The translations under genes were made by a program, and so were the position numbers. From Viridibacterium sp047600765 (GTDB lineage: Bacteria > Pseudomonadota > Gammaproteobacteria > Burkholderiales > Rhodocyclaceae), in contig JASGKF010000001.1 of NCBI GenBank assembly GCA_047600765.1, positions 1,302,001 through 1,366,000 on the forward strand: a DNA stretch of 64,000 nt. Direction: 5' to 3'. Under the pieces are notes generated by a model. It worked only from the letters and a program-made list of their open reading frames with translations. It was not told where the DNA came from and did no database searches. Below are positions 18,686-26,997 of the stretch, piece after piece. Each line of letters begins with the position of its first letter. Position 1 is the first letter of the stretch.

Positions 18686-19051
18686 TGCAAGTCTCCTGTG
18701 TTGTTGTGCTGCCCGGGTGTCTGCGCCGTCATTGACGGCGGCTTGAATTCTGGAATTCACTGGACACCGACCTGCTCTCGTTTGCCGTTGCTTTGAAGCA
18801 ATCTATGGCTTCACTGTAAATCCGCAAAAATCACCATTCAACAATTGAATGGTTGAATTTGTTGGATTTATCACGGCACATGTTTTCGGTAACACGCGGC
18901 TGCAAGGCACGCTCGCGGCGGCTACACAGGCGGCATGGGGCTTTGCGGGGAATTGACGGAACTGGCTATGTCACCTGTCAGAAAGGCTGGCAACACCACG
19001 GATCCAGTGCGACAGGGGCGTACTTCCGCTACTTGCGCGGCGAGCAGGCAA
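18686..19051. other. Promoter region of the first pectate lyase
   Basis: 366 bp without a gene. It contains an AT-rich part around 18780-18870 with the palindrome listed separately, and ends at the terminator of the second lyase. A short open frame here has no recognisable product and lacks coding features. Confidence 0.5.
18833..18853. promoter_or_regulatory. Perfect 9-bp inverted repeat, operator candidate
   Basis: ACCATTCAA (18833-18841), spacer CAA, TTGAATGGT (18845-18853). It lies about 150 bp upstream of the first pectate lyase start in AT-rich DNA, followed by a further half-like TTGAATT. The symmetry suits a dimeric repressor or activator; which regulator binds is unknown, and it does not match a consensus I can name with confidence. 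Confidence 0.45.
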
Positions 19052-19080
19052 TAAAAAACGGGCGCCGAAGCGCCCGTTTC
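19052..19080 (-). terminator. Terminator of the modular pectate lyase
   Basis: On the minus strand AAACGGGCGC, a TTCG tetraloop and GCGCCCGTTT are followed by further Ts. The stem is a perfect 10 bp, 27 bp beyond the stop codon. Confidence 0.92.
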
Positions 19081-19106
19081 AGTTCTGACTACTGCCTGGA
19101 GGCAGA

Positions 19107-20138
19107 TCAGTAGGAGGTCACGTCAGACGTGGTGACCTTGCAGTTCGAGGTGTTCCACTGCTCGCCGATCGACGAGGAGGAACCGTTGCCCTTGACGACG
19201 CCCTTGTAAGCGACGCAAACCTTCGGGCTGCCCGACTTGTAACCCTTGATCTTCAGGTTCTTGATGGTGGCCGTATCGCCGTAGTTGGTGTTGATGCCGA
19301 CCACGGAAGCCGTCACCTTCTCCAGCGTTGCGCCGTTGATGTTGATGTAACGGGGGCCGCCGTTGCTCGTGCAGTCGCCGCACGAACGAACCAGCTTGCC
19401 GATCGAACCCGTCGTGGTGAAGCTATTGACGTTGATCGTGCCCTTGATCGAGTTGTGCTGGAACACCTTGTCGTCTGCGTCGGTAGCACGGCCACCGGAG
19501 ATGGTCAGCGTGCCGCCGCCGTTGGCAGCCGGCAGGGTTGCTGCGTCTTCGCAAACGCCAGCCCAGATCACGTTGGTCAGCGTGCAGGAACCGGAATCGC
19601 AGTGGATACCGTCAGCAGCAGCGCCCGACTTGATCGTGACGTTCTTGATCGAAGCGTTGTTCAGCGTGACAACAGCTGCCTGGCTTTCGCTGTCACCCGA
19701 GCAGGACGTGCCGATCGTTGCGCCACCGCAGTCAACCGTCGTGTTCGAGATGCTCATGCCGCCCTTGCACGAACCGCTCGGAGTCGGGGTCGGCGTGGGG
19801 GTGGGCGTCGGAGTCGGGGTGGGGGTAGGCGTCGGGGTGGGAGTCGGCGTAGGCGTCGGGGTCGGGGTCGGGCTGGTCGAACCAGCGTACGAACACCATG
19901 CGGACGACGTGAAGCTGTTCGACGGGTAAGCCGAGCTCGTGCAAGCGAAGCTGCCGGTCTTGGTGGCGTAGACGAACTCACCGGACTTGCCCAGGGCGGT
20001 CGAACGGGTGCCGCTCATGGAACAGGTGGCGCCAGTGTTCTGGACGCACTTCGTGTAGCCGGAGGGGTAGTCGGTTGCAGCGTGGGCGCCACCGAAGAGC
20101 GATGCGGTAGCCAGAGCGATCAGCGATTTGCGAAACAT
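19107..20138 (-). CDS. Modular PL3 pectate lyase with Pro-Thr linker
   Basis: A 343-aa secreted protein. Residues 1-20 are a signal peptide (ends AHA). Residues about 22-86 form a small Cys-containing module (CVQNTG, CSMSGTR, ALGKSGEFVYAT, CTSSA, SSAWCSY). It resembles a short C..C-SGTR..YG..G.(Y/F) module attached to many secreted glycoside hydrolases and lyases; its ligand is not established to my knowledge. A linker of 31 residues follows, (PT)15P, encoded by 19779-19871. The PL3 catalytic domain fills about 120-343 with GIHC, VCEDAAT, DKVFQHN, GKLVRSCGDC and INTNYGDTATI. It is a paralogue of the neighbouring lyase and ends almost identically (SDVT-S/A-Y/F). Confidence 0.92.
   Translation of the reverse strand: MFRKSLIALATASLFGGAHAATDYPSGYTKCVQNTGATCSMSGTRSTALGKSGEFVYATKTGSFACTSSAYPSNSFTSSAWCSYAGSTSPTPTPTPTPTPTPTPTPTPTPTPTPTPTPTPSGSCKGGMSISNTTVDCGGATIGTSCSGDSESQAAVVTLNNASIKNVTIKSGAAADGIHCDSGSCTLTNVIWAGVCEDAATLPAANGGGTLTISGGRATDADDKVFQHNSIKGTINVNSFTTTGSIGKLVRSCGDCTSNGGPRYININGATLEKVTASVVGINTNYGDTATIKNLKIKGYKSGSPKVCVAYKGVVKGNGSSSSIGEQWNTSNCKVTTSDVTSY
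19779..19871 (-). repeat. Hexanucleotide-type repeat coding a (PT)15P linker
   Basis: 31 codons alternate CCN and ACN on the minus strand. Third positions vary, so it is an imperfect microsatellite with a 6-bp period. Length change by slippage would alter the linker without breaking the frame. Confidence 0.9.
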
Positions 20139-20608
20139 TGTGAGTCTCCTGTGTATGTGTCGATCGGATTCTGCGACCCGTCGATCATGTAAGAAATTTT
20201 CCTACAGCTTCATTAGCCACCTTCTGACGCTGCCTGATGGCTTGAACGGAATGTGGCCGAATCAAAAACAAAGATCAAGAGGCTTTATCGCCCCATAAGT
20301 TTTGCATTGCGGCAGCATTCGTCAAAATCAACAATGCAATCAACAAAATCGATTTCTACGGTTTTTTCGACAACCAGACCAATCCCATCGAAAACGTTAA
20401 AAACTGTTTGATTTACATGGGTTTATTTATTTTCTGGACGAACCAAATGCCCAAAAAAGCGGGGGTCGCGGGATGGCGCGACGCAATATCGAAAGTTGAC
20501 CGCTTGTGTGGCTTTCCTCACGAAAATTGCGCGGCCCGGAACTGAGGGTTTGACGCTGACGCCTCTGCTGCCCCACCATCCGGCCCTCTTTTCAAACCGG
20601 ACTCCGTC
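20139..20608. other. AT-rich intergenic region upstream of pectate lyase and ybeY
   Basis: 470 bp, clearly richer in A and T than the rest of the window (about 20190-20450), with runs such as AAAATCAACAATGCAATCAA and TTTATTTATTTT. It is divergent between the modular lyase (minus) and ybeY (plus) and so must contain both promoters. No perfect long palindrome was found. The base composition suggests either a strongly regulated lyase promoter or nucleoid-protein-bound DNA (inference). Confidence 0.5.
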
Positions 20609-21067
20609 ATGCCCGCCTCTTCCGCCCTTCCGCCCGCCCGTCTCGACCTGCAAGTCCAGCGTGCGTTGAAGGCCAGTGACCTGCCCAGCCGCAGGCAGCT
20701 GCATGACTGGATCCGCGTATTGGGGTCTGGCGCCGGCGCCATCACCATCCGTTTCGTCGACGAGGCCGAAGGCAGCGAGCTCAACGAGGCCTGGCGTGGC
20801 AAGGCCTACCCCACCAACGTGCTGTCCTTCCCATATGAGACAGAGCCTGTGCTGATGGGCGACCTGGTGCTGTGCTGGCCAGTCGTCCTGCGCGAAGCGG
20901 CCGAACAGGGCAAGACGGTCGAAGCGCATTGCGCTCACCTGGTCATTCATGGCGTCCTGCACCTGTGTGGGCACGACCATGAGCTGGGCGAGGCCGAAGC
21001 CGCCGAAATGGAGCGCATCGAGCAAGATGCGATGGCAAAACTCGGCTATCCTGACCCTTACGCGTGA
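20609..21067 (+). CDS. ybeY: Endoribonuclease YbeY
   Basis: A 152-aa zinc-dependent endoribonuclease needed for 16S rRNA 3'-end maturation and ribosome quality control. The metal-binding signature HGVLHLCGHDH is complete (about residues 115-125); NVLSFPYE matches the conserved PTNVLSFP segment. It is followed at 61 bp by corC, the usual ybeY neighbour. PhoH, often upstream, is not present in this window. Confidence 0.96.
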   Translation: MPASSALPPARLDLQVQRALKASDLPSRRQLHDWIRVLGSGAGAITIRFVDEAEGSELNEAWRGKAYPTNVLSFPYETEPVLMGDLVLCWPVVLREAAEQGKTVEAHCAHLVIHGVLHLCGHDHELGEAEAAEMERIEQDAMAKLGYPDPYA

Positions 21068-21128
21068 GGTGTCAGGCGTGGGGGGTTCGCCGCACTCTCC
21101 AGCCCTCACCCCTTACGTTTCACCCAAC

Positions 21129-21956
21129 ATGGATCCTTCCAGTAGTCGCCCGACCTTTCTTGAACGTCTTTCAGCCCTGCTCACCCGTGAGCCGGAAGAT
21201 CGTGAGGAGTTGATCGAGCTCCTCCACGCGGCGTACGAACGCAACCTGTTCGACGCCGACGCCCTCTCCATCATCGAAGGTGCGATCACCGTCGCCGACA
21301 TCCAGGTGCGCGACGTCATGGTGCCGCGCGCCCAGATGGACGTCATCAGCTGCAACACCGGTATCGACGAGATCATTGCCTTCTCGCTCGAAACCGCCCA
21401 CTCGCGCTTCCCAGTCGTCGGTGACAGCAAGGACGACGTGATGGGCATCCTGCTCGCCAAGGATCTGTTGCGCGCCCGGGCAGACAATTTCGATCTGCGT
21501 GATCTGCTGCGCCCCGCAGTCTTCATTCCCGAGTCCAAACGCCTCAACGTGTTGCTGCGCGAGTTCCGCGTCAGCCGCAACCACATGGCCATCGTGGTCG
21601 ATGAGTACGGCGGCGTCGCTGGCCTGGTCACCATTGAAGACGTGCTGGAACAGATCGTCGGCGACATCGAGGACGAATACGACTTCGACGAAGACGCTGA
21701 CAACATCCTGCCCGACCAGAGCGGCAGGCACCGGGTGAAGGCCACCACGGGCATCGCCGACGTCAATGAAGCCTTCGGGACGAACTACGACACCGAGCAC
21801 GCCGACACCATCGGTGGCCTCGTCATCCACCATCTCGGCCGCCTGCCCAAGCGCGGCGAAGTGATCCTCATGGATGAGCTGCGCTTCCAGGTGCTGCGCG
21901 CCGACTCGCGCCGCGTGCACACCCTGCTGGTGGATCGTCAGCCCCCGACGAAGTGA
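21129..21956 (+). CDS. corC: CorC/HlyC family CBS-domain protein
   Basis: A 275-aa cytoplasmic protein. It has paired CBS domains (about 65-190, with VRDVMVPRAQMDVI and IVVDEYGGVAGLVTIEDVLE) and a C-terminal CorC_HlyC/transporter-associated domain (about 205-270). It lacks the membrane DUF21 domain. Classical CorC is linked to Mg2+/Co2+ efflux. The start at 21129 gives the typical N-terminus (SFLERLSALLTREP-like). Co-transcription with ybeY is likely. Confidence 0.92.
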   Translation: MDPSSSRPTFLERLSALLTREPEDREELIELLHAAYERNLFDADALSIIEGAITVADIQVRDVMVPRAQMDVISCNTGIDEIIAFSLETAHSRFPVVGDSKDDVMGILLAKDLLRARADNFDLRDLLRPAVFIPESKRLNVLLREFRVSRNHMAIVVDEYGGVAGLVTIEDVLEQIVGDIEDEYDFDEDADNILPDQSGRHRVKATTGIADVNEAFGTNYDTEHADTIGGLVIHHLGRLPKRGEVILMDELRFQVLRADSRRVHTLLVDRQPPTK

Positions 21957-22247
21957 CAGCGTCATGAACGGGCGGTAATCGGTCACACTTCTTCCGACCG
22001 CCCACACCCGCCCAGCAACCGTTCGTCTGCCGTGTTTTTGCCCGGGGAGCTCCAGCTGCAGGGCTCGCCCCCGTGCAAAACAAGGCCCCGCCAGCCTCCC
22101 CGCCGCGACACAGATTGTTGCAATTGTCGATATTTGCGTTTTAGATGATTTAATCGCGAATATTGATCGGGTTTACCCTAGTCCGGTGACAGCATTGCTT
22201 CCTTTCCGACGGCAAACAGCCGCGGACCAGAACGGAAAGGATCGGAC
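21957..22247. other. Intergenic region with AT-rich promoter for the TRAP protein
   Basis: 291 bp. Around 22110-22180 the DNA becomes AT-rich (TTGCAATTGTCGATATTTGC, then GATTTAATCGCGAATATTG) and includes the small palindrome GGGTTTACCC (22169-22178). This is probably the promoter and operator zone of the TRAP binding-protein gene; no binding protein can be named. Confidence 0.4.
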
Positions 22248-23234
22248 ATGTTTCGCAAACTGCTGCTCGCCGCCCTGCTGACCGGGGCCCCCTTCGCCTC
22301 TCTCACCACCCACGCTGCAGAACTCAAGACCTGGGTACTGGAGAGTGAGGACTACCCCAAGCACCAGGGCATGCGCTTCTTCCTCGATCAGCTGAAAGCG
22401 CGCAGCAATGGCCGCTTCGGCGGCAACGTGTTCTGGAAGGACACGCTGGGCGACCAGAAGAAGATCCTGCCGCAATTCCAGAAGGGCGAAATCGACGTCG
22501 CCGTCCTCAGCAACACTCCGCTGTACCAGGCCGTGCCTGAGATGGAAGTCCTCTCCCTGCCCTTCGTCTTCAAGAACACCGATCACATGCTGCGCACCCT
22601 GGACGGCGAAATCGGCCAGGGCCTCGAAAAGTCGCTGGCGGCCAAGGGCTACATCGTGCTGACCTGGTATGACGGCGGCTCGCGCAACTTCTTCTCGCGC
22701 ACCAAGCCGGTACGCTTCGCGTCAGACCTCAACACCATGAAGATCCGTGTTGCCAACAAGCCGGAACTCAAGCGCATGGCCAGCGCCCTCGGTGCCGAGC
22801 CGGTCGATCTCGCATACGACAAGGTCAAGGCTGCGCTGGAGAACGGCGCCATCGACGGCGCCGAGAACGATCTGATCTCCTACCAGGTCTCGGAGCAATA
22901 CAAGTTCGCCAAGTACTACGTGGTCAGCAACCACAGCGTGCTGCCTGAAGCCATGGTGGTGTCGACCCAGCTGTGGCAGAAGCTCTCGCCCGCCGACCGC
23001 GAACTGTTCAAGACCGTCGCTCGCGAATCCGCCACCGAAATGCGCAACGTCTGGGTCCGCAAAACCGCAGCCATCCGCAAAAAGCTTGAGAAGGAAGGCG
23101 TGAAGTTCTACGACATCAGCGACAGCTCCGGCTTCGTCTCGCGCCTGCGCAGCGTCTATACCCCGGTGCTGAGCAACCCCAAGTCCGGTGAGCTGATGCT
23201 CAAGGTCATGACCGTCGGCCAGACCAACAGCTGA
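22248..23234 (+). CDS. dctP: TRAP transporter substrate-binding protein (DctP family)
   Basis: A 328-aa periplasmic protein with a signal peptide (about 1-24, ending THAAE). DctP-type landmarks: LSLPFVFKNTDHM, the (Y/W)DGGSRNFFSRTKPV segment and a conserved Arg in MKIRVANKPELKRMASALGA that normally binds a substrate carboxylate. GAIDGAENDLISY completes the family pattern. No DctQ or DctM membrane gene is adjacent, so it is an orphan here. AAGGA lies close before the ATG. Confidence 0.88.
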   Translation: MFRKLLLAALLTGAPFASLTTHAAELKTWVLESEDYPKHQGMRFFLDQLKARSNGRFGGNVFWKDTLGDQKKILPQFQKGEIDVAVLSNTPLYQAVPEMEVLSLPFVFKNTDHMLRTLDGEIGQGLEKSLAAKGYIVLTWYDGGSRNFFSRTKPVRFASDLNTMKIRVANKPELKRMASALGAEPVDLAYDKVKAALENGAIDGAENDLISYQVSEQYKFAKYYVVSNHSVLPEAMVVSTQLWQKLSPADRELFKTVARESATEMRNVWVRKTAAIRKKLEKEGVKFYDISDSSGFVSRLRSVYTPVLSNPKSGELMLKVMTVGQTNS

Positions 23235-23245
23235 TTGGCTGATCG

Positions 23246-24418
23246 TCAGGACTGTCCCGAAAGCAGTTGGCCATACAAGGCCAGCTGCTTTTCTGCCATC
23301 ACAGCCAGCGACAGATGGCTCACCGATTCACGAGCAGCCGCGCGAATCTCGTCGCCACGGCTTGAACAGGCGATGTCGAGCAAGCGCGCCAGCCCCGTCG
23401 CCACAGCGTAGTCATCGAGCGCATCCGTCACTTCGCCGCATTCACGCTTGCGCAGCAGCTCGGCCGTGCCGCAGCTCACCGAGGTCAACGTAGGCAACCC
23501 GGAGGCCAGCGCCTCCATTGCCGCATTGGGCATCGGGTCATAGAGCGTAGGCAGCGCAAACACGTCGGCCGCGCCAAGGTAGCGCGCCACATCCTGCTGC
23601 GGCCCCTCGAAGCGCACACGGTCGGCCACGCCCAGCTTGCGTGCCAGCGCTTCGAACTGTTTCTGCGCCTTGTCCTTGCCCACCACCCACAGCTGCGCAT
23701 CCGCCAGCTCGGGCCGCGCCAGTGCCTTCAGCAACACGCCGACGCCCTTGCGCTCGTAACCGGAGCCCACGTAGAGGATCACGCGCGTTGCTTCCGCTAC
23801 ACCCATCTGCTCGCGCAGCATCTTGCGATGCCGCGCGCGCAGGCCCAGGTGGCAACGCTCCAGATCAACACCGTTGTGCAACACATGCAGACGCGTCGCC
23901 AGCTTGGGATAACGACGCTGCAGATCGTCACGCACCATGCCCGAATTGCAGATCACCGCGCGCAGACGCTTGTCGCGGAACATCGCGTCTTCCGCCGCCA
24001 GCGTGTAGTTGTGCCAGGGCGATTGCGCCTGCAGCCAACGGCCGAACTTGCCCAGCGTACGTGCGCGCAAGCTCAACCAGGTCGCATGCACGCCATCACC
24101 GGCACGGAAGATGTCGCAACCGGGAATGCGCTCATGGCTCTGCACCAGGTCGAACTTCTCGCTCGCCATCAGCTTCTGCACGCCGCGCGCGAAGCTCTTG
24201 TCGCGCCACACGCGGCCGATGTGGAAGGGATCGCACTTGAGCAGGCGCCAGCCGGCCGCATTTTTCGTCGAGGTCTCGCCGTCCCACTTGCGCGCAATCA
24301 GCGTCACGTCGATGGCATGTGACTCCAGCGCCGACAGCGTGCGCTCGACGAATCGCTCGGCACCACCGAAAGGGTTGTAGCGACTGCGGACGATGGCCAG
24401 ACGGATCGCCTTGCTCAT
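23246..24418 (-). CDS. GT4 glycosyltransferase, WaaG-like LPS core enzyme
   Basis: A 390-aa GT-B glycosyltransferase. The N-terminal domain opens with LAIVRSRYNPFGGAERF, as in WaaG (heptose alpha-1,3-glucosyltransferase). The C-terminal GT1 domain carries VGSGYERKGVGVLLKAL and LPTLYDPMPNAAMEALASGLP, the nucleotide-sugar binding region with the EX7E-like motif. It overlaps the upstream waaQ-like gene by 4 bp (ATGA), so the pair forms one LPS inner-core unit. Sugar specificity is not certain. Confidence 0.82.
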   Translation of the reverse strand: MSKAIRLAIVRSRYNPFGGAERFVERTLSALESHAIDVTLIARKWDGETSTKNAAGWRLLKCDPFHIGRVWRDKSFARGVQKLMASEKFDLVQSHERIPGCDIFRAGDGVHATWLSLRARTLGKFGRWLQAQSPWHNYTLAAEDAMFRDKRLRAVICNSGMVRDDLQRRYPKLATRLHVLHNGVDLERCHLGLRARHRKMLREQMGVAEATRVILYVGSGYERKGVGVLLKALARPELADAQLWVVGKDKAQKQFEALARKLGVADRVRFEGPQQDVARYLGAADVFALPTLYDPMPNAAMEALASGLPTLTSVSCGTAELLRKRECGEVTDALDDYAVATGLARLLDIACSSRGDEIRAAARESVSHLSLAVMAEKQLALYGQLLSGQS

Positions 24419-25518
24419 CCTGCCGCCAGCACCCGATCCACCGCCGCCAGCACCTGCTGCACCGGAATCGTCGTCAGGCACTCCGACACCTTGCCGCCGC
24501 CGCAACCATCCTGTCCGCAAGGCCGGCAGGGATGGCTGCTGGTCACGATCTCGTGACGCACCATCCACGGCCCCCACTCCTTGTCACCCGAAGGGCCAAA
24601 CAAGGCCACGCAGGGCGTGCCCACCGCCGCCGCGATATGCATGGGTGCCGAGTCCACGCCGACAAACAGCTTCGCGCGCGCCGCCACGGCCGCCAATTCT
24701 TTCAGCGACAACTCGCCGGTCAGGTTGATCGCCTGCACCCCGGAGGTCTTGAGGATCGCCTCGACCATGCTGCGCTCGCGCTCGTCCGGCGCACCGGTGA
24801 TGACCACGGTCTCGCCCCGCGCGACGAACTGCGACAACAACTCCGCGCACTGCGCCACCGGCCAGCACTTGAAGAACCAGCGCGATGCCGGATGAAAGTG
24901 AATGAAAGCACCAGCCTGCGCGCCCGCTTCAGCGAGCTTCACATCGACCTTGGCCTCTGCTGCCGCACCGGCGACAAGACCCAGCTTGCGTGCCTCCGCC
25001 TGCGGCTGGATGCCTATGCGGCGCAGCGCATCGAGATGCGTATCCACCGTGTGGCGACGCCCGCCACCGACGGTCTTGTAGAGATGCGTGAAGGACTTCT
25101 TCCAGAACTTCGCCGCCTTGGCGCGCACCGGCGCCACGGCCCAGCGCGCACCGAGTGCACGCGCCAGCCAGGCACCCCGCGGATGATCGGTGAGGTGAAT
25201 GATGAGGTCGTACTGGCGCGCACGCAGCGCCGAGAACACCGCCCACTCGCTCTGCAACTGCGCCAGCACGCCGCGTTTCTTCGCGTTGCGGTCCAGCTTG
25301 TGCAAGGTCGCCAGCGCCGGGTGCTCCGACAACATCGCCGCCGTATCGGCAAACACCAGCGCGTCAATCTCGCAATGCGGCGCCGCTGCCTTCAGCGACG
25401 ACAGTACAGGCGAGGCGAGCAGCACGTCGCCGTGATGACGCAGCTTGATGACCAGCGCGCGGCGGACTTCACCGAGCGGAACGGCATCGGGCAGGTAACT
25501 GGCTGTGGATTCAGACAT
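24415..25518 (-). CDS. Lipopolysaccharide heptosyltransferase III-like (GT9)
   Basis: A 367-aa GT9 enzyme that transfers ADP-heptose onto the LPS inner core. Landmarks: LVIKLRHHGDVLLASPVLSSL at the N-terminus, HFHPASRWFFKCWP in the middle and FVGVDSAPMHIAAAVGTPCVALFGPSG as donor-binding loop, followed by HPCRPCGQDGCGGG. This pattern fits the WaaQ (heptosyltransferase III) subfamily rather than WaaC or WaaF. It is the first gene of the two-gene LPS unit. Confidence 0.88.
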   Translation of the reverse strand: MSESTASYLPDAVPLGEVRRALVIKLRHHGDVLLASPVLSSLKAAAPHCEIDALVFADTAAMLSEHPALATLHKLDRNAKKRGVLAQLQSEWAVFSALRARQYDLIIHLTDHPRGAWLARALGARWAVAPVRAKAAKFWKKSFTHLYKTVGGGRRHTVDTHLDALRRIGIQPQAEARKLGLVAGAAAEAKVDVKLAEAGAQAGAFIHFHPASRWFFKCWPVAQCAELLSQFVARGETVVITGAPDERERSMVEAILKTSGVQAINLTGELSLKELAAVAARAKLFVGVDSAPMHIAAAVGTPCVALFGPSGDKEWGPWMVRHEIVTSSHPCRPCGQDGCGGGKVSECLTTIPVQQVLAAVDRVLAAG

Positions 25519-25561
25519 GGGCGGGATTGTCTACCAAAGCCGCCGGCCGTGCACGCCGCGC

Positions 25562-26101
25562 TCAGGCCTCGCGCCAGTCCGGGTTGCTCAGCGCGGTCAG
25601 CACGTGGTCGCGCCATACGCCATCGAGGCGAAGGTAATCGCGTGCAGTGCCCTCGGTGACGAAGCCCAGTTTCGCCAGCACACGCGCACTGGCCTGGTTC
25701 TCGGGCACATGGTTGGCCATCAGGCGATGCAGGTTCATCTCGCCGAAAGCATGACCGGCGACGCGCTGCAGCGCCTCGGTCGCCAGCCCCTGACCGCAGT
25801 GCGCGTGATCGATGCCGTAGCCCAGGTAGCCCGCCTGGAAAGGCCCGCGCAGAATTCCCGTCAGCGATACATGGCCAATCACCTCAGCCTGCCCGGCCAG
25901 ACAGACCAGCCAGTGCACTGCCGTCCCGGCCGCCTGATCGAGCAACTGCTGCGCAATGCGCAGCTGGCAAGCCGGCAGCGCAAACCAGTCGTCATCACGC
26001 CGTGGCGAACTGGCGGCCAGATGCCTGCGGTTGCGCAGGTAGTAGGCCTGCACCCGCTCGGCATCCGCCAGCGTCAGCACATGCATGCTCAAGCGGCTCA
26101 T
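25562..26101 (-). CDS. GNAT acetyltransferase, RimJ/RimL type
   Basis: A 179-aa acyl-CoA N-acyltransferase. The acetyl-CoA loop is visible as GYGIDHAHCGQGLATEAL (about residues 98-115). NLHRLMANHVPENQASARVLAKLGF is the usual C-terminal part of RimJ/RimL-like GNATs. Its ATG overlaps the btuF stop (ATGA), which makes it the last gene of the cobalamin operon by position. A role in B12 metabolism is not known for this family; it could be a passenger. Confidence 0.85.
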   Translation of the reverse strand: MSRLSMHVLTLADAERVQAYYLRNRRHLAASSPRRDDDWFALPACQLRIAQQLLDQAAGTAVHWLVCLAGQAEVIGHVSLTGILRGPFQAGYLGYGIDHAHCGQGLATEALQRVAGHAFGEMNLHRLMANHVPENQASARVLAKLGFVTEGTARDYLRLDGVWRDHVLTALSNPDWREA

Positions 26102-26997
26102 GGATTTTTCCTCGCGCCGTCCAGCACCGCACACACCGCCTCGGCGGCATCAAGGATGCGCGGCCCGTGACGACTGATCTCGTCGCCCGAGACCGCCCAC
26201 AGCTGCTGGTTCTTCACGGCAGTCATGCTGGCATAGGCCTGCCAGCTGGCCAACCGGCTGGTCGCGTCGGCACGCTTTGCCGCCGGGTCGCCATCGCTCT
26301 TGCGTGCCGTGAGAATGACGTCGGGGTTAGCTGCAATGACGCTCTCGGTCAACAGCTGCGGCACGGTCATCGGCTCCTTGCCGAAGACGTTGATGCCGCC
26401 GCAGAGCTGGATCACGTCCGAGATGATCTGCTTGTCGTTGATGGTCAGCAGCGGCTTCTCGCCGATCTGGTAGAACACGCGCAGCGGCTTGCGCCCGACA
26501 TAAGTCGCGCGCAGCTTGTCGTAACGCTGGCGAAAGCGTTGAGCCGCCTCGTCGGCCGACGCACCTGTCCCCAGCAGTTGCCCCAGGCGCTGCATCACGC
26601 CGGGCAGGTCGGCAATGTCCTGCGCCTCGATGTAGAACATCGGGATGCCCAGTGTGCGCAGCTTCTCCACCTCGCGCAGCGCATTGCCACGGTGCCAGAC
26701 CAGCACGAGGTCAGGCTTCAGCGCCGCGATGCGTTCGAGGTCGAGGCGCTGGTTGCTGCCTATGCGCGGCACCTTCAATGCCGCCGCCGGGTAATCGCTG
26801 TAGTCGATCGCGCCGACGAGCTTGTCGCCAGCGCCCACGGCGAAGACAACTTCGGTGAGACTGGGGGCAAGCGAGATGACACGCTGCGCTGGCTGGGCGA
26901 GCGTGAGGGTCTGGTTGGTGTCGTCCTTGACGCTGATGCCAGCCGCCCCGGCACACAGCGCAAATCCCAGCAGACACAAACCCAGCAGCGTCCTCAT
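26098..26997 (-). CDS. btuF: Cobalamin-binding periplasmic protein BtuF
   Basis: A 299-aa class III periplasmic binding protein with a signal peptide (about 1-19). RVISLAPSLTEVVFAVGAG is the characteristic opening of BtuF/FhuD-type vitamin B12 binders, and PDLVLVWHRGN and GEKPLLTINDKQIISDVIQLCGGINVF match the family. It delivers cobalamin or cobinamide to BtuCD. It overlaps btuD by 4 bp. Confidence 0.92.
   Translation of the reverse strand: MRTLLGLCLLGFALCAGAAGISVKDDTNQTLTLAQPAQRVISLAPSLTEVVFAVGAGDKLVGAIDYSDYPAAALKVPRIGSNQRLDLERIAALKPDLVLVWHRGNALREVEKLRTLGIPMFYIEAQDIADLPGVMQRLGQLLGTGASADEAAQRFRQRYDKLRATYVGRKPLRVFYQIGEKPLLTINDKQIISDVIQLCGGINVFGKEPMTVPQLLTESVIAANPDVILTARKSDGDPAAKRADATSRLASWQAYASMTAVKNQQLWAVSGDEISRHGPRILDAAEAVCAVLDGARKNP

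Noticed and set aside
19779..19871. CRISPR-like tandem repeat
   Set aside because: The repeats are contiguous 6-mers without spacers and encode a Pro-Thr linker.
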